NCBI GenBank assembly: GCA_016296985.1
Contig: JAEDHM010000007.1
Location: 1-21,610, forward strand
Origin: Clostridia bacterium
GTDB taxonomy: Bacteria > Bacillota > Clostridia > Christensenellales > CAG-1252
Direction of reading: 5' to 3'
DNA length: 21,610 nt
Below, piece by piece: positions 1 through 6,343 of this stretch. Under the pieces are notes generated by a model. The model was not told where the DNA came from and did no database searches. It saw only the letters and a program-made list of their open reading frames with translations. The position numbers were made by a program, and so were the translations under genes. The first letter of the stretch is position 1, and each line of letters begins with the position of its first letter.

Positions 1-30
1 ACAGTATGGGCTAAGCCCAAATCCTTAAAC

Positions 31-86
31 AGCAGAAAGAGATAACAAATCGGTTAGTAGCCGAAACGTTATCTCTTTTTTCTGCT
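31..86 (+). terminator. Long hairpin, probable terminator of a gene left of the window
   Basis: An AGCAG/GAGATAAC arm at 31-46 pairs with GTTATCTC at 68-75 and CTGCT at 82-86. A T-run at 76-81 bulges between the two parts of the right arm, and an inner CGG/CCG pair is at 51-53 and 61-63. The T-run follows the right arm on the plus strand, so it best fits termination of rightward transcription from outside the window. It also marks the left limit of the repeat-rich strip. No complete gene is visible in positions 1-100. Confidence 0.5.
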
Positions 87-89
87 TGG

Positions 90-155
90 CGATACGTTTG
101 CTATGCAAACGCGATATACTCGTTTTGCTCGTGGAATATATTGTCGCTTCGCTCC
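90..155. repeat. Short hairpin array replacing the 3' part of the four-helix-bundle gene
   Basis: Tiny stem-loops are separated by CGATA/CGATATA/AATATATTG-type linkers. CGTTTGC (95-101) pairs with GCAAACG (105-111) around a TAT loop. Imperfect units follow at about 119-133 (CTCGTTTTGCTCGTG) and 143-155 (a TCGCTTCGCTCC core). The linkers recur while the stems differ, the same logic as the ATGAAAT array at 312-476. The array overlaps the last codons of the truncated gene. Confidence 0.6.
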
Positions 156-256
156 AATTGATTAATAAGAGAATAATGTCCCTTAACTCCGTCGGTCATT
201 TTTAAAATATTTACTGCGAAATCCATAGATAAATCAGCAAGTTTGTTAGTTGCCAT
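101..256 (-). pseudogene. Truncated four-helix-bundle (S23/IVS, Avd-like) protein
   Basis: Start ATG at 254-256 is preceded by a good ribosome site (GAGGTGAT, 261-268). An upstream in-frame ATG at 286 lacks one and is rejected. The first ~37 residues (MATNKLADLSMDFAV..., then KGHYSLINQLERS) match, from memory, the first helix of the small four-helix-bundle family related to 23S rRNA intervening-sequence proteins and to Avd of diversity-generating retroelements. Full-length members are about 115-120 residues and continue after QLERS with an ATSIGANI-type helix. Here the frame instead runs into a hairpin repeat array, which supplies an unrelated tail (DNIFHEQNEYIAFA) and a stop, giving 51 residues. 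A possible promoter on the minus strand is TTGCTT (298-303), 17 bp, CATACT (275-280). I read this as a gene broken by, or eroded into, the repeat array. A short functional peptide cannot be excluded. Confidence 0.6.
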
Positions 257-311
257 AATTATCACCTCAAATTTAGTATGGCACAAAATAAAAAGAAAAG
301 CAACAATAAAA

Positions 312-476
312 ATGAAATCCTGCTTTGCAGGATGAAATCCAACCGAGTTTGGATGAAATCTTCGCCTACGGCTTCAGATGAAATCAAATCCGCCTCTCAC
401 TAACCTTGCGGAGCAAGATTTCATCGCATTGCGATTTCACCCACAAAAGTGGATTTATTCCGACGTAGGCGGATTT
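312..476. repeat. Array of short stem-loops with ATGAAAT / ATTTCAT linkers
   Basis: On the plus strand ATGAAAT recurs at 312-318, 332-338, 353-359 and 378-384. Small stems lie between: CCTGC/GCAGG (319-323/327-331), CCAA/TTGG (339-342/349-352) and GCC/GGC (364-366/370-372). In the second half the linker is inverted: ATTTCAT at 418-424, then degenerate forms at 434-439 and 453-458. Its stems are CTTGC/GCAAG (405-409/413-417), CGC/GCG (425-427/431-433) and CCAC/GTGG (441-444/449-452). A perfect 10-bp pair AAATCCGCCT (386-395) / AGGCGGATTT (467-476) closes the second half. The whole can fold as a multibranched structure on either strand. It lies just upstream of the truncated four-helix-bundle gene and contains no plausible gene. 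Confidence 0.75.
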
Positions 477-481
477 AACTG

Positions 482-517
482 AAAAGACTCAGAACTGTTT
501 CCAATTCTGAGTCTTTT
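482..517. terminator. Bidirectional rho-independent terminator
   Basis: A perfect 13-bp inverted repeat, AAAAGACTCAGAA (482-494) and TTCTGAGTCTTTT (505-517), encloses a 10-nt loop. The arms end in A4/T4, so it can work in both directions. On the minus strand it directly follows the tRNA-like 3' end at 519-539, which suggests it was the original terminator of a tRNA transcription unit. Confidence 0.7.
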
Positions 518-518
518 C

Positions 519-661
519 TTGGCGCGCCGTAAGGGATTCACGCCGTTACGCTTTGCTTCACTTTCATGCCGGGGTGGCAAACGCTCCACCGGAGCCTTTG
601 TCGGCAACACGTCTACTGCGCCTGCTTTTTTGTTGCCGAGCCCCACCCGTTCGAATCCCTT
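519..661 (-). repeat. tRNA-derived, highly structured repeat-like element
   Basis: Positions 519-539 are an exact 21-nt direct repeat of 716-736, the 3' end (T-arm, acceptor, CCA) of the neighbouring tRNA-Arg gene. Nested helices are visible: P1 AAGGGATTC (531-539) with GAATCCCTT (653-661); P2 GGGTGG (572-577) with CCACCC (643-648); inside P2, P4 GCTCC/GGAGC (583-587/591-595) and P3 CGGCAAC (602-608) with GTTGCCG (632-638). These pairs are mutually compatible and form a closed multibranch fold. The minus strand is the likely sense strand because it continues from the tRNA and ends at the 482-517 terminator. It could be a mobile repeat, an integration scar or a small structured RNA. Short ORFs here look spurious. 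Confidence 0.55.
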
Positions 662-675
662 CTTAAGTTTGTATT

Positions 676-714
676 AAAAAAGCACCTTCATCAAATGACA
701 AAGGTGCTTTTTTT
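676..714. terminator. Bidirectional terminator after tRNA-Arg
   Basis: AAAAAAGCACCTT (676-688) pairs with AAGGTGCTTTTTT (701-713) around a 12-nt loop. Runs of A and T on both sides make it usable from either strand. On the minus strand it begins 3 nt beyond the CCA end of the tRNA gene. Confidence 0.8.
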
Positions 715-716
715 GT

Positions 717-793
717 TGGCGCGCCGTAAGGGATTCGAACCCCTGGCCTTCGGTTCCGTAGACCGACGCTATATCCAGCTTAGCTAACGGCGC
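717..793 (-). tRNA. tRNA-Arg (anticodon ACG)
   Basis: Read on the minus strand, the 77-nt gene folds as a complete cloverleaf. The acceptor stem is GCGCCGT/ACGGCGC, the D-arm GCTA...TAGC and the anticodon stem TCGGT/ACCGA. The anticodon loop is CTACGGA (755-761), giving anticodon ACG (757-759), which is normally edited to ICG and reads CGU/CGC/CGA. The T-arm is AGGGG-TTCGAAT-CCCTT. CCA is encoded in the gene (717-719). The gene has its own consensus promoter and a terminator on either side of it in the transcript path. Its last 21 nt are duplicated at 519-539. Confidence 0.95.
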
Positions 794-806
794 ACGAACA
801 GCATTT

Positions 807-835
807 ATTATACGAGTGTGAAATTAAATTGTCAA
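807..835 (-). promoter_or_regulatory. Consensus sigma-A promoter of tRNA-Arg
   Basis: On the minus strand a perfect -35 TTGACA (830-835) is separated by exactly 17 bp from a perfect -10 TATAAT (807-812). Transcription should start near 800, a few bases before the mature tRNA 5' end at 793. Confidence 0.85.
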
Positions 836-882
836 TGGATTTTTAGGTTTTTTTGAAAAATGTATTTTATCTTTTTTCCTTA

Positions 883-911
883 TTTACTTTGAAAGGCTAA
901 TTTGGTATAAT
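883..911 (+). promoter_or_regulatory. Promoter of galM
   Basis: -35 TTTACT (883-888), a 17-bp spacer and a perfect -10 TATAAT (906-911) are followed by GGAGAAGG (924-931) ahead of the galM start. It is divergent from the tRNA-Arg promoter. No operator-like palindrome is obvious. Confidence 0.7.
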
Positions 912-934
912 ATGAAAAAACTTGGAGAAGGATT

Positions 935-1951
935 ATGAGCATAAAACTTTTATCAACTGATAAGTTTGGAATAAAAACTTTTTCCCTTGAGGACGGCTGT
1001 GGAAATTATGCCGAAGTCATTACTTACGGTGCAAGGATTCACCGTCTTTGTATAAAAAACAAAGATGGAATTTTGACCGAAGTTTTGGCAGGCTTTGACA
1101 ACGCCGAAGGTTATATGGGCGATAACCCCTATTTCAATGCGGTAATTGGTAGAGTTGCAAACCGTATTGGAAAGGGAGAATTTACTTTGGGCGGAAAAAG
1201 ATATTCCCTTTTTAAAAACGACGTTAACAACCATCTTCACGGTGGAAAAGAAGGTTTTGACCGCAAAATTTGGGATGGCGAAATTGTTGGCGATACCCTT
1301 GTTTTATCTCGTATCTCCCCCGACGGCGAAGAAGGTTATCCTTCCGACCTTGTTGTAAACGTTGGATATACCTTTAAAAATGGAGAATTAAAAATTGAGT
1401 ACAAAGCCCTCACCCGTGGTCTTACCCTATGCAGTTTGACAAATCACGCCTATTTTAATCTCAGCGGTTTTGAGCAGGACGTCCTTGAAACCCTTATCCG
1501 CATAAACTCTGATCGTATCACCGAAATTGACGGCGAACTTATACCTACCGGCAACTACGTTGATATTAAAAACACTGTGTACGATTTTTCAAAAGGAAAA
1601 ACGATTGGACAAGATTTGAAGAAAAAAGACAAGTTTTTGGATATTGCCGGGGGCTATGATTTTAACTACGTTCTAAATCACCAAGAAGGCAAGCCTGTTG
1701 CCGAAGCCTATTCCCCTTCATCGGGAATTAAGATGGAAGTGTTTACCGATATGCCATGTATGCAACTTTATACCGGGAACTTTTTAGAAGGACTTGAAGG
1801 TAGAAAAATTTACACAAAACACTCGGCCTTTTGCATGGAAACACAACTTTTCCCTAACGCTTGCAACGTAGAATCCTTCCCTCAAATTACCCTTGAAAAA
1901 GGCGAACTTTTCCAAAGCGAAACAGTTTATAAATTTTCCATTTGCGACTAA
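935..1951 (+). CDS. galM: Aldose 1-epimerase (mutarotase)
   Basis: 338 residues, the usual length for GalM, a cytoplasmic beta-sandwich enzyme that interconverts alpha and beta anomers of glucose, galactose and related aldoses at the head of the Leloir pathway. Family motifs visible are GRVANRIGKG (72-81), NNHLHGG with His100/His102 (98-104), TNHAYFNL with the catalytic acid candidate His171 (169-176), GYDFNY with substrate-binding Asp242 (240-245) and the catalytic base candidate Glu302 in METQ. Start ATG at 935 has GGAGAAGG at good spacing and its own promoter. It appears monocistronic: no other galactose gene is nearby and a terminator follows. The convergent operon downstream carries a GPH-type sugar symporter, so a shared sugar diet is possible but unproven. 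No signal peptide is visible. Confidence 0.93.
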   Translation: MSIKLLSTDKFGIKTFSLEDGCGNYAEVITYGARIHRLCIKNKDGILTEVLAGFDNAEGYMGDNPYFNAVIGRVANRIGKGEFTLGGKRYSLFKNDVNNHLHGGKEGFDRKIWDGEIVGDTLVLSRISPDGEEGYPSDLVVNVGYTFKNGELKIEYKALTRGLTLCSLTNHAYFNLSGFEQDVLETLIRINSDRITEIDGELIPTGNYVDIKNTVYDFSKGKTIGQDLKKKDKFLDIAGGYDFNYVLNHQEGKPVAEAYSPSSGIKMEVFTDMPCMQLYTGNFLEGLEGRKIYTKHSAFCMETQLFPNACNVESFPQITLEKGELFQSETVYKFSICD

Positions 1952-1963
1952 GTTTTTCCATAC

Positions 1964-1994
1964 AAAAAAGCCTACCGAATTGGTAGGCTTTTTT
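1964..1994. terminator. Bidirectional terminator between galM and the minus-strand operon
   Basis: AAAAAAGCCTACC (1964-1976) pairs with GGTAGGCTTTTTT (1982-1994) around a 5-nt loop. A/T tracts on both sides serve both convergent transcripts: galM ends at 1951 and the lipoprotein gene ends at 2003. Confidence 0.88.
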
Positions 1995-2002
1995 CTTTGT
2001 TT

Positions 2003-3526
2003 TTATGCCGTTATTCCTAAATTGAAGAATTTTGTTTCTCCCGATTTGATAGAAAACTCGGCGTAGTTGTTTTGCATATTGTTATCCTTAAGGTAGTAGA
2101 AATCACCTTCGGATATAGAGGACAACTTGGTGATTTTGTAATTTCCGATTTGGAAAACAATCTTGAAATTATCTCCCCCTTCCGGCAATACGAAACTATA
2201 GGAGCCACCTAGGGAAGTTTCTACTTCGTCAATCTTGTTTCCGTTTTGATACAAGGTAACTTTTACGCCCTGAATGCGGTGGAACATACTGCCTTCCGCC
2301 TTTCCGCTTTCCTTAAAGTCGTGGAAAACTATACCTGCGATTATACTGTCATCGGTAGGGGCGGTAAACTGCACGTCGTCGTCAACGAGGGCGGTCAAGT
2401 TTTCTTCCATAGAAAGCATATATCCGCGTTTTGCCAAAGCCAATGTTGAGGGGGTGTAAGGGCCGAAGCCAAGCAATCCGCTTTGGATATCACGTTGGGG
2501 AGCGGTAGAAAACATTGCGCTGAAAATGCCGGGTCCAATTTCGTGAATTTCAGAAATCTGTTCAACCCCTGAGTAGTAATCGCTCATATACACGTCGTTG
2601 TAGTCAAGCATATAAACGTTGTTCCAAAAGTTGAGATAACTTCCCGAAAGTCTTGTATCACGACCAAAGTCGGCGATACCTGTACGCATATACTCAACGG
2701 CAACGCCTCTTTGAGTCAATTCTTCCCCTGCGTAACCAAGCATTTCGGCGGAGCCGTATTCTCCTACCGTCCTGTCAAGCCATGCAACGTCGGTATTGTC
2801 CGCAACGTCCATAATAAAGGTGTCAAACAAGGTAACACGCTCGGGTAAATACCTTTTGCTTATTTCACCATTTTCACACAACGTCAAAAGATGATGAGCC
2901 GTTGCCATTGAAAGCATAGCCCCCATCGAATGCCCCATAAGGTGAATGCTTCCGTCATAGTTTTTCGAGCGGAAGAAGGTCAACAAGTAAGTAGAATAGA
3001 TTTCGGCAACCGAATAACTGTCAAAGTCGTTGTAGTAATCGGAACCGTTGAAGGTATATCTTAATTTGCCGACACCGTTTCTACCCCAAATTTTGCCCTG
3101 AATAAAGGTGGGAGAATCATCGGCGAAGGGACCCCAATCAAAGGACAGTACGTTGTAGCCCTTTTCAACCCAGTATTTTTCACTGTGCTCGTAATAATTG
3201 GTGTCTTCGGCAATAAGGTCGTCGAGGTCAAATCCTTTTCCTCCCGACCCCATACCGTGGGTAAAACAAACTGTGGGTTTGTTTACGTCAAAATCCACTT
3301 GATCAAAGCAGTTTATATACCTGCCGTCTTGATAGATAAAAAGTCCCATATCCTCAAAAACCTTTTGAGGTAAGCCTAGGTCTTGGGGAGTGATTATAAA
3401 AACTTCATCACCCTCGGGTAAAATGAGGGTGACGTCGTTTTCCTTTTCTTTTTTTTCAGCGCAACCTACGATTAAAGCAATCGCAAGAGCGAGGACAAGC
3501 AAAATTATTACTATCTTTTTAGCCAT
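2003..3526 (-). CDS. Lipoprotein with alpha/beta-hydrolase (lipase-like) domain and C-terminal beta-sandwich
   Basis: 507 residues. The N-terminus is a type II signal peptide: MAKK, a hydrophobic stretch, then IVGC with Cys22 as the lipid-modified residue. The mature protein should sit on the outer face of the membrane. Residues ~80-340 are an alpha/beta-hydrolase domain: oxyanion-hole THGMG (89-93), nucleophile elbow GHSMGA with Ser200, a lipase-like Asp235 (VTLFD) and a candidate His328 (EIHEIGPG). Residues ~395-507 resemble an SdrD/CnaB-type beta-sandwich (GVKVTLYQNG..., GSYSFVLPEGG). The substrate is unknown; a lipid or acyl ester is plausible from the lipase-like order of the triad. It is the last gene of the five-gene operon, starts 3 bp after the symporter stop without a clear ribosome site, and is probably translationally coupled. 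Confidence 0.8.
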   Translation of the reverse strand: MAKKIVIILLVLALAIALIVGCAEKKEKENDVTLILPEGDEVFIITPQDLGLPQKVFEDMGLFIYQDGRYINCFDQVDFDVNKPTVCFTHGMGSGGKGFDLDDLIAEDTNYYEHSEKYWVEKGYNVLSFDWGPFADDSPTFIQGKIWGRNGVGKLRYTFNGSDYYNDFDSYSVAEIYSTYLLTFFRSKNYDGSIHLMGHSMGAMLSMATAHHLLTLCENGEISKRYLPERVTLFDTFIMDVADNTDVAWLDRTVGEYGSAEMLGYAGEELTQRGVAVEYMRTGIADFGRDTRLSGSYLNFWNNVYMLDYNDVYMSDYYSGVEQISEIHEIGPGIFSAMFSTAPQRDIQSGLLGFGPYTPSTLALAKRGYMLSMEENLTALVDDDVQFTAPTDDSIIAGIVFHDFKESGKAEGSMFHRIQGVKVTLYQNGNKIDEVETSLGGSYSFVLPEGGDNFKIVFQIGNYKITKLSSISEGDFYYLKDNNMQNNYAEFSIKSGETKFFNLGITA

Positions 3527-3529
3527 AAA

Positions 3530-5398
3530 TTATTCTTTGGTAGTTTCGGGAATTTCTTCCTTTTCTACGGAAGTTTCCTCGGAAACAGTTATGGGCTCTT
3601 CTTCGGGTTGAATTGCCCTTTCTTCTTCAACTGCATTTTTGAGTCTTGCGATCATTTCAGCATCTTCTTCAGCGTTATACTTGCCGTAGTGCTTGTTGAT
3701 CAAGGCGATTCTTTCCTCTTTTTCTTCCTCAGTCAAGGTGTCGTATTCACCTGCTTTTACCTTTTCGGTGAAATATCTCATTCTTGCCAAAATAGGATTG
3801 GTAAGACGGAATTTGAAGGAAGAGAACAATGCGAAAGCGATCAATACTGCGATTGCTACGCCCATCAAAAGACGGATTGTCAACAAAACGGTATCAACGC
3901 CGTCGGCAACTTTCAAGATATCAAAGTCTGCGGGTTTTGTTTCCATCATATTGACTTGACCGGTAATTTGAGCGCCAAAGTTGCGGAAGAATTCGCTGAT
4001 TGTGAGTCCGCTTGCGTTGTTGTAAGCGGTTTGCAATGCGCCTTCTTGTTTTGCCAATTCTTTAGATGCTTCGATAGCTACGCTGTAAGAATCGTAACCT
4101 ACACCGGTCAAAACCCAACCGATTATACCAACGCCCAAAGCGCCTGAAACCTTTCTGACTAAGGTCATCATACCGCTGTAGTTTCCGGTAGGTCTTTCGC
4201 CCAACTTGAGTTCGGCAACGTCGAGGGTGTCGGGGAAGTTCATCCAAGGAATCATTTGAGCACCACCAAAACCGAAGCCCATGATAAACGCTGCGACAGG
4301 TACTACGATAGGGGGACACCATGCAGGGTCCATAACCGCGATTAAGATACCGCCGATTATGTAGAGAGGTAAGCCCATACGGAATGCGAATGCCTTGCCC
4401 TTTTTGTCCATAACCACACGAACGAGAGGGAAGGCGATTACCGCTGCAACCATCATAGGAGCAACGATAAACATAGAGCCGAAAGGCATTTGAATAAAGC
4501 CCAAGTCAAGGATTACGCCACGCCATACGTGGTCGGCGTAATATGCGGCGAGAGCGGAAAGCATATCCATACAAGTGAAGGCTGCAACGTACATTGCGAT
4601 GTGCCATGCATAACTCTTGTTTTTGTAAGGAGTAATGTAGCCCTTCAAAAAGTCCTTTAAGTTGAATTTTTGTTTCTTTTCGCCGGGAGCAGGTTTTACC
4701 CTTTCCTTTGCGAATAAAGCGGTAACGATCAATCCGCCGCCGAAAAGTCCGCCGAACAAAATCGCCATTACAAGCCAAAAGCCTGTTGCGGTCATCGAGC
4801 CTTTTTGATAAGAACCGAGAAGCAAAAGAGGTACAACGTAAGCGAGACCGGATGCTACTGAAGAGAATACCAATTTGAAAGTGTTGGCGTTGTTTCTTTC
4901 AGAGAAAGCAGGCGATATATCACTTGCCATAGACGTGTACGGCACTTGCGAGCAGGTGGAACAGGTATTCCAGAACAAGTACCAAATCAAAACCCACGCT
5001 ACCATTCCGCCTTGTGAAGTGATTCCCCAATCTTTGATTGGTGAGAAAAGCATAAAGATGGCGAAGATCAATGCGATACCACCGATAAACATATAAGGTT
5101 TTCTACGACCGTATTTGCTTCGGGTGTTGTCGGTGATAAAGCCCATTACGGGGTCGGTAATTGCATCCCAAATTTTTGAAACCATCATAATTGTGGATGC
5201 GGTTGCAGCTACGATTCCCAAGCTGTCGGTCATATACTTCAAAAGTACGCATGCCATAAGCGCAACACCGCCACCGTCCATCAATGCGCCACAACTGTAT
5301 GCCAGTTTTTCCTTTGTGGGCACGTAATCGGCAGGGGCAACGCCGGCTTTGGCGGCTTTCGCCAAGTGCTGTTCATCAAACTCTTTCACTTTTGCCAT
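3530..5398 (-). CDS. GPH-family (MelB-like) glycoside/cation symporter with extended loop and tail
   Basis: 622 residues, longer than the usual 450-500. The family signature is clear: TDSLGI near 56, then KIWDAITDPVMGFITDNT and SKYGRRKPY, the conserved cytoplasmic loop between helices 2 and 3 of glycoside-pentoside-hexuronide:cation symporters. About 12 membrane segments are expected. Two features are unusual. One is a polar insert of roughly 60 residues (about YDSYSVAIEASKE through MMETKPADFD) before the last membrane helix. The other is a charged, Glu-rich cytoplasmic tail of about 85 residues after the last helix (ARMRYFTEKV... to the end). Start ATG at 5398 has a strong AAAGGAGGA site. 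No glycosidase is present in the operon, so the transported sugar cannot be named; neighbouring hydrolases suggest an acylated or glycosylated compound as one possibility. Confidence 0.85.
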   Translation of the reverse strand: MAKVKEFDEQHLAKAAKAGVAPADYVPTKEKLAYSCGALMDGGGVALMACVLLKYMTDSLGIVAATASTIMMVSKIWDAITDPVMGFITDNTRSKYGRRKPYMFIGGIALIFAIFMLFSPIKDWGITSQGGMVAWVLIWYLFWNTCSTCSQVPYTSMASDISPAFSERNNANTFKLVFSSVASGLAYVVPLLLLGSYQKGSMTATGFWLVMAILFGGLFGGGLIVTALFAKERVKPAPGEKKQKFNLKDFLKGYITPYKNKSYAWHIAMYVAAFTCMDMLSALAAYYADHVWRGVILDLGFIQMPFGSMFIVAPMMVAAVIAFPLVRVVMDKKGKAFAFRMGLPLYIIGGILIAVMDPAWCPPIVVPVAAFIMGFGFGGAQMIPWMNFPDTLDVAELKLGERPTGNYSGMMTLVRKVSGALGVGIIGWVLTGVGYDSYSVAIEASKELAKQEGALQTAYNNASGLTISEFFRNFGAQITGQVNMMETKPADFDILKVADGVDTVLLTIRLLMGVAIAVLIAFALFSSFKFRLTNPILARMRYFTEKVKAGEYDTLTEEEKEERIALINKHYGKYNAEEDAEMIARLKNAVEEERAIQPEEEPITVSEETSVEKEEIPETTKE

Positions 5399-5421
5399 GT
5401 TGTCCTCCTTTGACGTATGAG

Positions 5422-6342
5422 TTAGTTTTCAAAAAAGTTTTCTTCTACTTTTTCCAAAAACTTTTGTACCGTTTTTATATACTCTTCCCTGTTTGCGGAA
5501 TACGCCCTTGCGTGCCGTCCTTCCTCAAAAAGGTGTAAATAGGTGTTTTTGTTCCCTTGATGTATTGCTACCGATTGAGTATAGGGTGTAAATTCGTCCT
5601 TTTTCGAGTGCATTATCAAGGTGGGACATTTTACCCCTGCTATTGACTTTTCAGGTTTTATTTCCCAAGATTTAAGCCCGGTAAGGATTAAAGATGCAAG
5701 AGAAACCGCCGGATAGCAAATTTTGAAAAAGCCTCCCATTTGCTTGCCAACCTGATGGTTGATGATTGCCCTAAACGAGGAATAGGAACAATAGGAAATG
5801 GCAAAGTCAACCTTTTCACATTTTTCCGCAGTCATAATAACCGTTGCGGCGCCCATTGAAATCCCAAACAAGCCAAGGTGTTTTACCTGAAAATTTTCCT
5901 GCAAGAAGGTTATCCAATTTAGGCAATCTTCCTTTTCCTTGTACCCGAAAGAATAATAATTTCCTTGGGATTTTCCGCTGTTTCTAAGTTCGGTTGCCAA
6001 GACGTTGTATCCAAAGTCGTTGAACATCTTGGCGTATTTTGCCATAGTCATATTTTGACTTAAATAACCGTGTATGGTAATAACCCATTTCTCGCTTTTT
6101 TCCTTACACAAAAACAAATCGGCGGACAAGAGAAGGTTGTCCTTTGATCTTGTTTGCAAGGTTTTTGAGGGAGAATAAAATATCTCGTCCTCGGAAATAC
6201 CCGACGCCCTTTCCGATTCGATGGCTTGTTGGTTGTTTTTGCCCTTTCTAAAAAGGGTTCGTTTTGCAATAACAAAACCCAAGGCAAAATAGATAATCAA
6301 CAACACCGCCAACACGGTCATGGGTACGTATACTTCGGGCAT
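5422..6342 (-). CDS. Membrane-anchored alpha/beta hydrolase (S33-like)
   Basis: 306 residues. One N-terminal transmembrane helix (~7-27) is followed by a basic segment, then an alpha/beta-hydrolase fold. The expected active-site elements are all present: HGY oxyanion motif (91-93), nucleophile elbow GISMGA with Ser162, acid Asp249 in HSKKDEFTP and His277 in GRHARAYS. The layout matches serine aminopeptidase S33-type and related acyl hydrolases anchored to the membrane; the substrate cannot be read from the sequence. The start follows the upstream stop by 1 bp and has no distinct ribosome site, so translation is probably coupled. A second in-frame ATG at codon 8 is possible but would remove the start of the helix. 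The next gene begins 23 bp later with its own strong ribosome site. Confidence 0.82.
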   Translation of the reverse strand: MPEVYVPMTVLAVLLIIYFALGFVIAKRTLFRKGKNNQQAIESERASGISEDEIFYSPSKTLQTRSKDNLLLSADLFLCKEKSEKWVITIHGYLSQNMTMAKYAKMFNDFGYNVLATELRNSGKSQGNYYSFGYKEKEDCLNWITFLQENFQVKHLGLFGISMGAATVIMTAEKCEKVDFAISYCSYSSFRAIINHQVGKQMGGFFKICYPAVSLASLILTGLKSWEIKPEKSIAGVKCPTLIMHSKKDEFTPYTQSVAIHQGNKNTYLHLFEEGRHARAYSANREEYIKTVQKFLEKVEENFFEN

Positions 6343-6343
6343 A

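Noticed and set aside
312..476. CRISPR array
   Set aside because: Repeats are only 7 nt, spacing is 13-18 nt, the second half is inverted and no cas gene is present.
455..646. 63-residue ORF on the minus strand
   Set aside because: It reads across the structured element and the terminator hairpin, with no ribosome site and no protein-like pattern.
519..736. Active integrated phage or island
   Set aside because: Only about 180 bp lie between the tRNA-end repeats and no integrase or phage gene is present; at most a scar or mini-element.
566..787. 73-residue ORF on the plus strand
   Set aside because: It runs antisense through the structured element, the terminator and the tRNA-Arg gene; its LARRKGFEPL end is the usual false translation of an antisense tRNA.
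3608..4147. 179-residue ORF antisense to the symporter
   Set aside because: The minus-strand frame has clear GPH motifs; the antisense frame has no family features and is a shadow.
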